Below are positions 34,448 to 44,890 of a DNA stretch of 64,000 nt, piece after piece (positions within the stretch are counted from its first letter, which is position 1; each line of letters begins with the position of its first letter). Both the position numbers and the translations under genes were made by a program. The notes under the pieces are model-generated. The model was not told the DNA's origin and ran no database searches. It saw only the letters and a list, made by a program, of their open reading frames with translations. Location: assembly GCA_037355855.1 (NCBI GenBank), contig CM074769.1, positions 930,001 to 994,000 on the forward strand, in the 5' to 3' direction. The DNA is from Pseudo-nitzschia pungens (lineage: Eukaryota > Bacillariophyta > Bacillariophyceae > Bacillariales > Bacillariaceae).

Positions 34448-35426
34448 CTTGTCGCGGATTTCTGTTTCTTTCTTGACTCTAACAAGGTGATGCCTCGGGA
34501 ATTGGTTGCTGTGCTATCTATCGGCTTTTTCCGGCACCGGTTGTCGACGATAATAATATTGTTCAAAAAGGGTGTTCAATGATCGCTGGATGGGAATAAT
34601 CTTAGTGTGCGGTGCCGGTAACTTACTCGCATGTCGTATGCTGGATACGGTACGACTTCGTACGAACGGAACTTATTTGTACCGTACGAGTTCGTAATTA
34701 ATCTGTCTCCTTGCGTCTTCCTCAGTTTCGGATTTGTGAACGCAATAGTAACGAGATGGAGGGAGTGGTCGATGGACAGACGATAAGCAAATACGAAGTA
34801 GTAGTAGAAGAGTTTCGCACTCGAAGTTGGAGCAATCCGAACTAATCTTAACCGTAACCTTACGACTTAGTATTCAATATCTGTACAGCTGTTGTGTTTT
34901 GAAAGGTGCTGATGTAGACCCCTTTGCAAAGCACATACTGCAATGCATTGTTCATGGTTCCAATTCTATTATTGACCTGAATAGTAACAACTAAGATTAC
35001 CTTTTGAACCCTAAAGGGAACTATTCAACTCCTTAATGATGGACAATTGCTTTTGGCTTGTGTCTTTGGGATGCACTTTGACCTTGTAATCAGGTGATTC
35101 AGACGGTTTTCGTTTTCTTTTCATCTTTCATCACGTTCTTGCTGTGTTCTACCGCAACGGACATTCTCCGTCGTTGAGCGAGGCATGGACAATGTGAGAA
35201 AAGGCAACCCAGGGAAGGAAGGCGGTCTCAGTGCAATCGGGGAACACGATAAAAGGATCGAACGAAACAATGTTCAACGAAGCTCTGCGATGGACGAGGT
35301 ATGGATGCAGTGAGTCGTTCGGTACAATTTGTGGTGTCCGCAACCAGAATCTTAATCGAACGTTAGAATATAACTTCCCGCAGAATCGTGCTGACCGTCA
35401 GCACCCGTCTTCCGGTGATCGCTCGA
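34448..35426. other. Intergenic between LIN9 3' end and DRG2 start
   Basis: 979 bases without a recognisable gene. TAACCTTA lies at 34855-34862. The stretch should hold the DRG2 promoter and the LIN9 3' untranslated region. Confidence 0.45.
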
Positions 35427-38143
35427 TCAAACCATTGCGTTGTTCAGCTCGAACGTTCTGTTGGAATCCGTTGCGATCGCAACCTCGGCTCGCAGCATTC
35501 CCACGGCCGCGCCCAGGTATTTCATTTCGCGTTCGATTTGCGCTTCCCGCTCCAATCGCTCGCCGACGAGCGTCTTCTCCGATGCGGAGGGGAGGCATCG
35601 ATTCGCGAACGCGTCGAGAGAGGATTTGAGAGCGGCGTCCACGGTTCTCGAGTACGTGGTTTCGTCCGTTCTCAACGCCGACAACGATGCCGACGTTTCC
35701 GCCAGGTAGTTTGCGAGCACGAGCGGCCCGGTGACACCCACGAGGTCACCCCGCAACAGCAGCGGAAGAGGAACCGGTTTCATCGCTTCCCTAGGGGCCA
35801 AGCGAAGTCTCCGATCTTGTCCGAGATGGAATCGAGGGACGCCAAAACGTCTCGAAATTCCTTTGTTTTCGGAATCTCTGCGCTCAGTTTCATTTTCTCT
35901 ACCTCGACCTTGGGTGCTTCTGTATTCGATACCGGAGATCCATACAGTGAACCATACAGTACTCGCAAGTGCATAAAGGCGGCTTTCAGTGTGACATTGA
36001 TTCTCTCGAGATTCGCCAAGAGCCAAGCCGCGTGCTTCGATGGACTTCCGTCGTCCTCCTCCGCCACACACGCATCCAATGCCCGCAGTATTTTGTTCTT
36101 TCTCTCAAAGGCTTCACTCGTCAAAGCAACCACATTGATTCAAAAGTTCTCGCTCCAGTTCTCGTCCGCCGTTCACCTGCCACAACTGTCTTCTGCGGCA
36201 ACGAGCTGCCGATCACAATCTTCGCTTGCCGCCTCACTCGGAAATGCATCGGACGGCTCGTACAACGGAGGACAGACCTCTTTTTTGGATGCGGGAGCGA
36301 CGATAACCGCAATCTCCGAGTCTGGACAAACCTCGCATCCGAGTTCTTTGTCGTTGAATTGAACCAGGTAATTGTGGGTCTCGGGATCGTGGAGCAAAAC
36401 CCTTCCGTTCCCGATCGTGCCGCATTTTTTGTGATAGGCAGTCACAAACGTTCCGACGGATATCGGCGAGAACCCCGCCACTCCGGGATCTTGTTGCAGC
36501 CTTCGAACGAGCGCTCGGTGACGATTTCTTTGGATGACCTGTTCCGCAATGAAACGTTTCGAAAACAGTCGAGGCCGCGGCCGTATCTTTCGACGAACGA
36601 GGCTCCATTCTTGCTTTGTCAATCGTGTATTGGAGTCGATCGGCAGCCCGAGTTTGTTGAGGTCGGCAATAAATCCTTCGTTTCGGTACCATTCTCGATC
36701 CAGGTCGTTGTAAAAAAATTCGTGAATCGCCCAGTTTCGTGCGCGCCTGTTCGACAAGACGTTCAGCAACGCCTTTGATTTTCGAGCGTACGACCGATTC
36801 GTAGCTTCCTTGTCTCGGCTTTCGTGTCGATCTATTCGTTGTTGTTGCTGTTGTTGTTGTTGTTGTTGTTGTTGCGCCTTTTGAACTCTCTTTAGTTGGA
36901 GACGTCTTGGACGAAACTCCAATCCGAGCCTAGCTACTGCTGGAGGAAGAGCAGCATCTTCAAAAGCATTGCCACTGCCTCCAACCTCGTCCTCCCCTGG
37001 AATTTCTATGGTTTGGCTTTGCGCATCGATCTCCGTCAAGCCCGTTGATTCCAGAGTCGGAAAAAAGTCGAGTGCTGGCTCTTTTGTTTCCGCCGGAACG
37101 CCCTCCGTCATTTCTACATCCTTGGTGCGCCCGGCTCTCGGCTCTTTCGCGAAATCCAGGGCCACTTCCGACAATATTCGAAAGCTTTCGGTTTCCTTTT
37201 CGAACCGCTCCTTTCGTCTCTTTTTCAGTGTCATTTGCACGCGCCTCCGAGTAACTCGCTTCGGCGCTGTTTCCCCTGCCCCGCCATCGATTTCTCCCTC
37301 GCCCTCGTCCGAATCGTCCGAGTGCGTCGGTCCACGCTGCTGAAAGTGTTGGTTGTCCCCCTTTTCGTAGGGATCGTATTGACGCCGCAGTCCCGCGGCA
37401 CGCTTCAGCCAATTCGATGTCTTGGTGTGCCACACAAAATCCGGGTTGAACGCTCCGTCGACAACTCTCTTGAAGAAGTCCGTCGCAACCGCGTGAAACT
37501 CTTCTCTTTGGTAGATCTGATTGTACATGTGTTCTTCGACAGCATCTTCCTCGGTCACAACAATCGGTTCTATTTTATTCTTGGCGTCGTCTCCGTTTTG
37601 AATACTGCCGTCTCGAAAGAGAACGCCTTGGAGTCCCTGCGTGCGCTCTATTGTGTATCGATGGATCCTCGAGGCAAAGGCGGAAACTTCCTCGTATTCC
37701 AACGTATCGTTCAAAAACTCTCCACTCTTCAGGTATTTCTCAATGGCCCCCAACGTGAATTCGTCCAGGTTCTTTCTGCGAGTGGCTTTCTTGGTCTTTG
37801 TCTTGTTCTCTTTTTTGGATACGCTGGTGTTGTCGGTCATATTTCCTTTGTCTTTTTCATCGTCCGATTTCTCGTTTTCGTTATCATCGTCGTCGTCTCC
37901 AGTCTCACCATATTTTCTTTTGCCGACGTCTTTGCCTCTTGTTCCAACACTTCCCCCGCCGCTTTTATTTTCGTTATCGCTTCGATCATTTTCATTATCG
38001 TTTCTGACACCACCACCCCGTCCATTCTGTTCTCGCTGCAACGCGTCTATCATGGTATCTAGGTCTTCTTTGCTTCCGAAGGACTTATCGTCATCTGTGT
38101 CTCGACTCAACATAGAGCAGTCCGTGCTCTGAATATCTGTCAT
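35427..38143 (-). CDS. LIN9: LIN9/ALY-like MuvB-complex subunit (DIRP domain)
   Basis: Start ATG at 38143 (MTDIQSTDCSML). A long acidic and charged N-terminal half is followed near residue 465-550 by the DIRP domain: NWAIHEFFYNDLDREW, RLTKQEWSLVRRKI, then ALVRRLQQ. A Tudor-like segment comes next (VGTFVTAYHKKCGTI, YLVQFNDKELGCEV). LIN9/ALY/Mip130 is the scaffold of the MuvB/DREAM complex that switches cell-cycle genes through E2F and Myb proteins. A 60-nt intron (36176-36117, GTGAAC...ACGAG) is proposed because two in-frame TGA codons lie inside it and phase is kept. The next exon, AFERKNKILRALDA onward, fits the LIN9 C-terminal helices. Near 35805-35820 the frame shifts by net two (or minus one) into AMKPVPLPLLLRGDLV and ends at 35427. 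The last 120 residues are therefore less certain. Confidence 0.85.
36839..36874 (-). repeat. Trinucleotide repeat encoding poly-Gln in LIN9
   Basis: TTG-type array on the plus strand giving about 12 consecutive Gln codons on the coding strand, upstream of the DIRP domain. Confidence 0.88.
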
Positions 38144-39238
38144 TTTGAATCCCAGCAACCTCTTTCGAGGAGTCCTTCCCAAAGTCGAATTCTGTTCTAG
38201 TGAAAAGATGAGTTAGATGCGTGCAAGTAAGGTTTACTCACACCAAAATGAAAAAGATGATGCTTCGATTTGCGGCATCGTGTAATCTTTTTGATCTTGT
38301 TTATTTTTTGACTTCTTCTCTCCCTGTTTCGAATAGAATGGTGACCATCGTTGTGTTCAATAGTGTAAATTTACGTGTAGATTGGCGAACTCATGTTCTT
38401 TCAAAGACTCTTCTTGCTTATCAGTACGAAGTCTCATTACAAGTATGGTTAACCTTACGTACGGTACGGTACGTGCATTCGCATTGTATCGGCAATTTGA
38501 AATTGTAAGGGTAGTAAGATCTTACATGTACAACATCGCATGGCACGTCTTGCATCCCACAAAGGTATCAGAAGATACAGCCTCCAGGTACGGTATGTAT
38601 GAGTTCGCTTTAATTCTATTGATACTTTTCATGTTGAATGTTCGAGTAAGTCTCATTCGTACTATTAGGACTACAAACTAATGTTTGTTGGTAAAAAAAA
38701 AATACTTCTAGTATACTACCGGTATGTAGTTCGGAGTGGCGGTGATTGTCGATCCGAACTAATTTTAAAAAGTAACAATAGCAAGACACACTCCTACCGG
38801 TACATACCGCATCGATCACGCGAGCGGGGCGAGCAAGCTTTCGAAATTTCGTCTCGAGTCCACTCCGAACCGCTTGAAAATTGGTTTTCCGTATCAAATT
38901 TTGAAGAAAACACTTGGTTCATGTCACAATGTATGGAGTTATTTCGATAGGAACAATGTGGTGGAATCATTCGAAAAGATCAATTTTTCTTCAGGTGGGA
39001 TTGACTCCAATTGGAAGCCTGGGCTGTACTGGTTGGAGACTTGATCATTCATCGACAGTTATTTGTTCCATGCTGTCGTCTTGAGCGGAGAGGCACGAGG
39101 AGAGGACGAAGCAGATGTTTGTTACTTATCCATCACGGCATCGCTTTGCTCAAAACTGAAAGAGGATTCCATTCGAGTTTACAAAATTGACGCTGTTGTC
39201 AAACGACTAGGTACATTCACTTTTCGAGACGGTTTCAA
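38144..39238. other. Divergent intergenic region upstream of LIN9
   Basis: 1.1 kb without a recognisable gene. Contains TAACCTTA (38450-38457), a CGTACGGTACGGTACGTGC palindromic stretch just after it, and GTAGTAAGATCTTAC (38511-38525). Confidence 0.5.
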
Positions 39239-40507
39239 ATGGTGGCCACTGATGCAAACAATATTCATCCCAAGGGAGACACAGAGTTGATGGCTGTGGG
39301 ACGGGATACTCTAGACATGTGGTTGAAGACCTCAAACATACCCGAAGGAGTAAGTCGTTTTGATGTTTTGCGTGAATTAGAAAACCGCGAAAGATCAAAG
39401 ACGAAAAGCGAGGCTTCTGGGACCATGGATTACAGTCACGAAACCCAGAGTGTCGACTTGACTAGCATGATGAACGAGTGGGCCAGCTTTTTTGAGGAAA
39501 ACGATCTGGATATCGTCCTAGCGACATCCTCCCTCACGGAGGGATCCGATTTTCTCTTCGAAAACATCGACGACGCGCGGGACGATGGCACCAATTCTGG
39601 TTGCATCGGCGACGACCAGAGCGACGACGACAACAACGAGAAGAACGACAATGACGCCAGCAAAGAAAAGCCTCAACCCGAGCACAAGCAAAGGGTTCGG
39701 AGTGGAACCCGAGTGTCCAGCATCAAACGGCTTCCTCCGGCAAAGCGAGACACGGTTTCGTATGCGCAGCTCTTTTTTGACCCGGAAACCAAATCGCTCG
39801 TGACCCTCATGGAGGTGGCGAAGAATACGGCATCCGGTGCTGCTGCGAGTGGCAATCATTACAGGTGCCACCGGTGCAACCTTCGAAAAGAGGGCCGTTT
39901 CAACCGGAGGGGAACGCCACTCCACCGTTCCTCGTTGCTGCTAGAAAGCAAACGCACCAGCTACGACTTTTCCACGAGAGTCGGGACAACAGCAACCGGC
40001 GACAACGAGAAGTGGGCGAGCATTCCGTTTCTGGACAATACAATCCTGACCGAGTGCTCCTCGATATCCTCGGCGTCGAGCCAAGACACCGAGGAGGAGG
40101 ACAATGACGGAAACAAAGACTGGGGATTCCAGAGAATGGGACCGGGCCGCGAGCTCCCGTGGGCTGCGGACGAACCGCGGTATCCGGAGGAGCCCATTGT
40201 TTTTTCGAACGACGATAGCATGGGGGATCCCCGGCTGTGCTGGTTGGAAGACGCCGAGATCGACCTCTACCTATTGCACGACTGCGACGACGTCTGGGAC
40301 TACGGAACGGCCAAGGACTCGCGCTGCACCGATTCTCTGAAGAAACTGTTGATGGCGTCCCGACTGTGCATCTCCCTCCCCCACATTGGTGAGCTCAGGT
40401 GGAAGGCTTCGACCGGCAACCACAACACCAGCGGTGATTTCTCGTTTAGCAACAGCAGCAGGACCAAGATGGAACGTTCGTCGTATGCGCCATTGGCAGA
40501 CAATTAA
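39239..40507 (+). CDS. Hypothetical acidic protein, 422 aa
   Basis: Single frame with ATG at 39239; family not recognised. The N-terminal 60 residues look folded (MAVGRDTLDMWL, RFDVLRELENRER). A Ser/Asp/Asn-rich disordered part follows. Near residue 195-235 a segment CHRCNLRKEGRFNRRG has a CxxC pair and many basic residues but no second pair, so a zinc site is not supported. A more conserved-looking C-terminal part contains ELPWAADEPRYPEEPIVFSN and LLHDCDDVWDYGTAKDSRC. No signal peptide or membrane segment. Coding is supported by length, GC profile and lack of plausible competing frames. Confidence 0.65.
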   Translation: MVATDANNIHPKGDTELMAVGRDTLDMWLKTSNIPEGVSRFDVLRELENRERSKTKSEASGTMDYSHETQSVDLTSMMNEWASFFEENDLDIVLATSSLTEGSDFLFENIDDARDDGTNSGCIGDDQSDDDNNEKNDNDASKEKPQPEHKQRVRSGTRVSSIKRLPPAKRDTVSYAQLFFDPETKSLVTLMEVAKNTASGAAASGNHYRCHRCNLRKEGRFNRRGTPLHRSSLLLESKRTSYDFSTRVGTTATGDNEKWASIPFLDNTILTECSSISSASSQDTEEEDNDGNKDWGFQRMGPGRELPWAADEPRYPEEPIVFSNDDSMGDPRLCWLEDAEIDLYLLHDCDDVWDYGTAKDSRCTDSLKKLLMASRLCISLPHIGELRWKASTGNHNTSGDFSFSNSSRTKMERSSYAPLADN

Positions 40508-40672
40508 GGAACGATCGAAAGAGGCAAAGAAACAGAGAGGCGAGTTTCAACAAATCGTGTTGGACTGTACTGAATTGTGCTCTTCTAAATATTAAAAATG
40601 GTTATATATATTATAATTTTGGATGATCGTGACGTCTAGTTCTGGATAGTTTTTATGCAGAGAGTGTTGGCA

Positions 40673-42753
40673 TTAGGATTGGACTCCGTCGACCCACGAG
40701 GGGGGAACAAAGGAATCATGGATGATTTCGCGATGGCACGACCACACCATTTGGATGGCTTCCGGCGACCCGATGCCACATCCTCGTGGGTCTCCCGCGG
40801 GTCCAAACCAATGGTTTTGTGGCGCACCCTACAAAGTCAGAAAGGAAAAAGACGATGAGTGGTCCTGGAAGTAGCGCCGCAGAGACAAAACATATTACAA
40901 CAGGCCGAGCCAACTAAGCACGTGGGGCGGTTCACCGCACTCCCGAAAATCTTACCGTAGTTCTCGCACGTCGGCCCGTGTATGTAGTGCCGTTCACGGT
41001 GTGAGCTAGGATCTTGGATTGAAAGGCGGCATCGTTCGAGACACAGGCTGCCGTGAGGTGATGACTCATTCCCTCCAACGCCTCGAGGACGACGTCCAGG
41101 GTGTCATCGTTGTAGTACGTAATCACCTGGAAGGGGGCAAACAGTTCGGTAACGCAGCTCTCAAAGTTTTCTTCTTTCACCATTTCTTCCAGCGGAACAA
41201 AGACGGCCGTGGGCTCTACTGCACCATAGATGTCGGGAATCCGATGCCCCTCGAGTTCCTTGCCTCCCCACAACACCTCGGCGCCGGGAAGAGCGGCCAG
41301 TTTCTGGGTATGGTCCAGAATTTGCTGCGTTGTAACGGTCAAGACGGGGCCCACCGTGAAATTGTCGAGTCTGCGGGCCGCTGCCCTGCCCCGCATTTGG
41401 TCCAGCAAGCCCGTTTTCTTCCAGTTTTCGTGGACGAAGCAAATGGATTGTGCCGAACATTTTTGTCCGATCGATGCGTAGGCGTCCTGATCGCACTGCC
41501 AAGCCACGTAGTCCACGTCGCCCACATCGGGGCCGAGAATCTTCCAGTCGAAACCCGCGTCCTCGATCTTGACCTTGCCGTTGGTGGCATTCAGCAGAAG
41601 TTCTGCGACCCGGGAGCTTCCGGTGAATTGCGTCAGTCGCACCGGTGTCTCGACGATGAGCTCTTGCGCGACCACTCCCCGGCAGTTCAAGAAATCCACG
41701 TCGGAGGGATCCATGCCGCAATCGATCAGGAGCCGCAAGAACTGTTCCATGACAAAGGAAACCTGTTCGGACGGTTTCAGCACTGGTTTGTTCCCCATGA
41801 ACAGGGCTCCCATGAGTTGCAGGACCGGGATTTCCAGGGGAAAGTTGAACGGAGTGATGAGTGCCACGGGTCCGTACGGCCAGCGGTGCCCGACCGACAT
41901 TTGGCCGTAGTGATCTCCGGGAACCCCGAAGGATTTCGCCAAGCGGCGAACGTTGTCTCCCGCAAAATTGTTGAGGAAATCGGCCGTGACCTTTACCTCA
42001 CCGTAGGCTTGTCCGTGCGACTTAGGGACGCATTTCATGATGCACTGGGTGAAAAATTCGGCAATCTCGGGGTCCGAAAGAGCAGCCCCGGCCTTTTGTC
42101 GAAAAGACGAACGAAAACGAAAGAAAAGGGTACGAAGCAACAAAGTGTTGGATGAATACAAAAGAAGAAACCGCAACGTAACTCAAACCGAGAAAGAGCG
42201 CGCACGCACGAAAGACGCAAATCACTTGGCGTCGGCAATCCCGAAAAGGGATGCAACGAATCTTCCTTCGTTGATTGGCGGCTGCGTGTAGTATGCATCC
42301 TCAAACTGTATCCCCCCCAGTGATTCGGGACGCGTTCTCACCTTTCGACTGATCTCTCCGTATTGCACGTAACGCTCTGGATTCTTGAGAGGATTGTGGA
42401 GACCCGACTTGGGCACTTTCCGCAGGCTCTCGTAGAAGGGTTCCAGCTCCAAAATGTGCGTATCGGGAGTGGTAAAGATGGGAGGTGCATCGACATCGAG
42501 CGGGTGCGGAATGGAAATAGAGTTGAACGACGACGCGGACTGCCACTCGCCGTCCACCAGGTTTTGGACGGCGTGGGGCTCGGCATCGACTCCCATGGCC
42601 TTGGGATCCGCAGTGGCCCACGACGGAACGGAGCACGGAGCGGTAAAGCATCGAATGCTTGTCGTCGTGGCTGTCGGAAAGCAGTCCTCTGCGGCCGATA
42701 CTCCTCAATGGCGCGGACAAAGCCCTCGATCGAATCACGCGTTGTGAAAACAT
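40673..42753 (-). CDS. P5CDH: Delta-1-pyrroline-5-carboxylate dehydrogenase (mitochondrial, plant ALDH12-like)
   Basis: Exons 42753-42342, 42092-40956 and 40828-40673, with introns GTGAGA...AAAAG and GTAAGA...TGTAG, all in phase. The enzyme oxidises glutamate semialdehyde to glutamate in proline breakdown. Motifs: GLHNPLKNPERYVQYGEIS, then WPYGPVALITPFNFPLE, TQFTGSSRVAE, the catalytic Cys in GQKCSAQSICFVHE near residue 347, VNGTTY, and in the last exon GAPQNHWFGPAGDPRGCGIG plus VWSCHREIIHD. Similarity is closest by eye to plant ALDH12. The N-terminus MFSQRVIRSRALSAPLRSIG is a typical mitochondrial presequence. It is one base out of frame with the rest; skipping one C in the run at 42604-42606 gives GSKAMGVDAEP. 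Length after repair is about 567 residues, normal for the family. Confidence 0.93.
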
Positions 42754-44890
42754 TGCTCTCGGATTGTTTTTTTTTCGGAAATGAAAGCGTGACAACCGAG
42801 CAGAATGCAGTTCGAAAAGGTTACCGGACACTGTCCAGCTGAAAGGTGAAATGGATGGTGGGTAGGTACGAGTCAGACTTATGTATCAGCACTGCTATGT
42901 CCTGTAATGCCGTCCTCTTCATGGATACCAACGCCAAACAATTCGTTTCTTCCTTCCGTCGTGCAAGAATCTCGCAGCTTCAATCGTACAGAGCGTCGAC
43001 AATCGACATCGATATTTTGAAAATCCATCTCCCAATCGTATTGCTGATTCGATAGATATGCAAGTTCAAAATTGAGAAAAGACATGGCATGTACATGTAA
43101 TTACGAAATACGGTTGTTGCGCTTACAGCATGTACCAGAGACGTGTGTCGATCCAAAAACAAAGTACGTGCATCCGTGACTCAAATGACGTTTTCTATTT
43201 TTTGGGGGAATCATCCCATACAACAAGTAGTAAGATCTTAAGCTTACTCTCAATCAACAACATAAGGTTACCTGAACATCACTCAGATGCGACAGCAGAC
43301 AGTTCGGACTTTCAACTCGTCCTACATAAAGCCGAAGCTGCCGCTTTGTCTACAAGAAGAATTACCGTACACCTAAGAATGGTTCAATTCGAGAATACTG
43401 ATTTATGAACAAACTTCTTTGACATCTATGGGAAGAGCGCGTAATCTACTACTGTGGCTAGTAATAAGAATAGCTGTAGTACGGTAAGGTTACTACTAGT
43501 ACACGTACTACTCGTACTCCGACAATCGGAGTATTGCAAAAGTACCGTACTGGAAGCCAAATTGAGATGTGATGAGTGGTTGGTCCAGCGGTATGAGAGG
43601 GAGGGACTCCATTCCTTATCTGGGACAGAGGACGATTCAATTCTGCAGCACTCCTCGTAGTAGACCAGACTTTAACCACGGATTTGACCTGGTGTCAACG
43701 ACAAAACTGAAGCTTCAACACTCACGATTTCTTCTTTCTTGCTTGCAGTGGTGGTACTACTAGTATCAGCAACATGATGCTGGTGATTGTGCCGGTGAAA
43801 GAGACCAACTAGCGAGATCCTGAGATCCTGATGCGCTTGTTTTGTCAGAAAAACTTGGGAGAAACAACAATACCTGGCTAGTAGTACAAGAAAACAAAGA
43901 TACATTCTTCACCCAAGAGAAGAAGAAAACCTCCTACAAGCAAGCAGGAACACCGCCATAGGAGGACGAGCATATTCAATTCTCAGAATAGTTCCAGAAG
44001 TTGTATTGTGGTGACAGCAAGAACAGTTTCCCCTCAGCAGGAAATGATGTTGAGAACCTCAAACCAATACAGAAGAAGCCGTAACGCTACTAGTAGTGTA
44101 ATATACCCCTCGAACAAAGCATGCTACTATTATCGTCGTCATCAACGCGTGTGCACTTTGGTGTCGTCGCGTGTTTGTCCCCATCGAAAACTGCTTTGGA
44201 TCATACTATTGGATCATGGGTCACACGAAGTACAAGTAGTTTATTAAAAAAACGAAATAGCGAAACTCGAGAGAAGATGTCAATCAATCTTCGAAGTGGA
44301 TGAATTACATTTTAATTAAGAAGGAAAGCATGGGACAAATTCGCTCATCTTTTGCCTCCCTCGCTTAGAATTCTAGCAGTACTATTATGGTAGTGAGAGA
44401 TGTCGAACATCGAATGGAATATCCGTTATTGTGCGTATGTTCAATCCATTGAGAAGCGCGGGGTTGTCAGCCAGAACTTCGCCGGTTATGGTAGCACGGG
44501 GTTCTCAACCAGAACCTTCGGCGGTCATGCTCCCAGAAGCTCTTTTCTGTTCCCCCACACCATCCGACGTCGTACGGGTACCGAGCCAACGCTATTTGCA
44601 AGTCCCCAATTACTTTTGGTTTGGATGACACGTGCAAAGGGCATTCCGCATTCGAGAAACGGGAGAGATATTATTCTGGCATGCCGTACCCGAAGCCTTT
44701 ACAGATCAGATGAACAAATTGGCCTTATGGAAGTTCTGCGTTAAGAAAGAGCAGCTGTGTTTAATTTTTTGTAATCCAATCATCAATCAATGATCGTCAT
44801 TTTTCCGAGAATTATTTTTCACGGAACTTACGTACTGGTACACTACGACTCCGGTGATCGCGATTTTCTTTTGTGACTGAATGATATAAT
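42754..44890. other. 2.1-kb intergenic region
   Basis: No recognisable gene on either strand. Holds GTAGTAAGATCTTA (43227-43240) followed at once by AAGCTTAC, TAAGGTTA at 43263-43270 and 43485-43492, and several ACTAGT words. Open frames are under 115 codons and look random. Confidence 0.5.

Noticed and set aside
36117..36312. Separate small gene at the 3' end of LIN9
   Set aside because: A 60-nt intron joins both sides in phase and the continuation fits LIN9 C-terminal helices.
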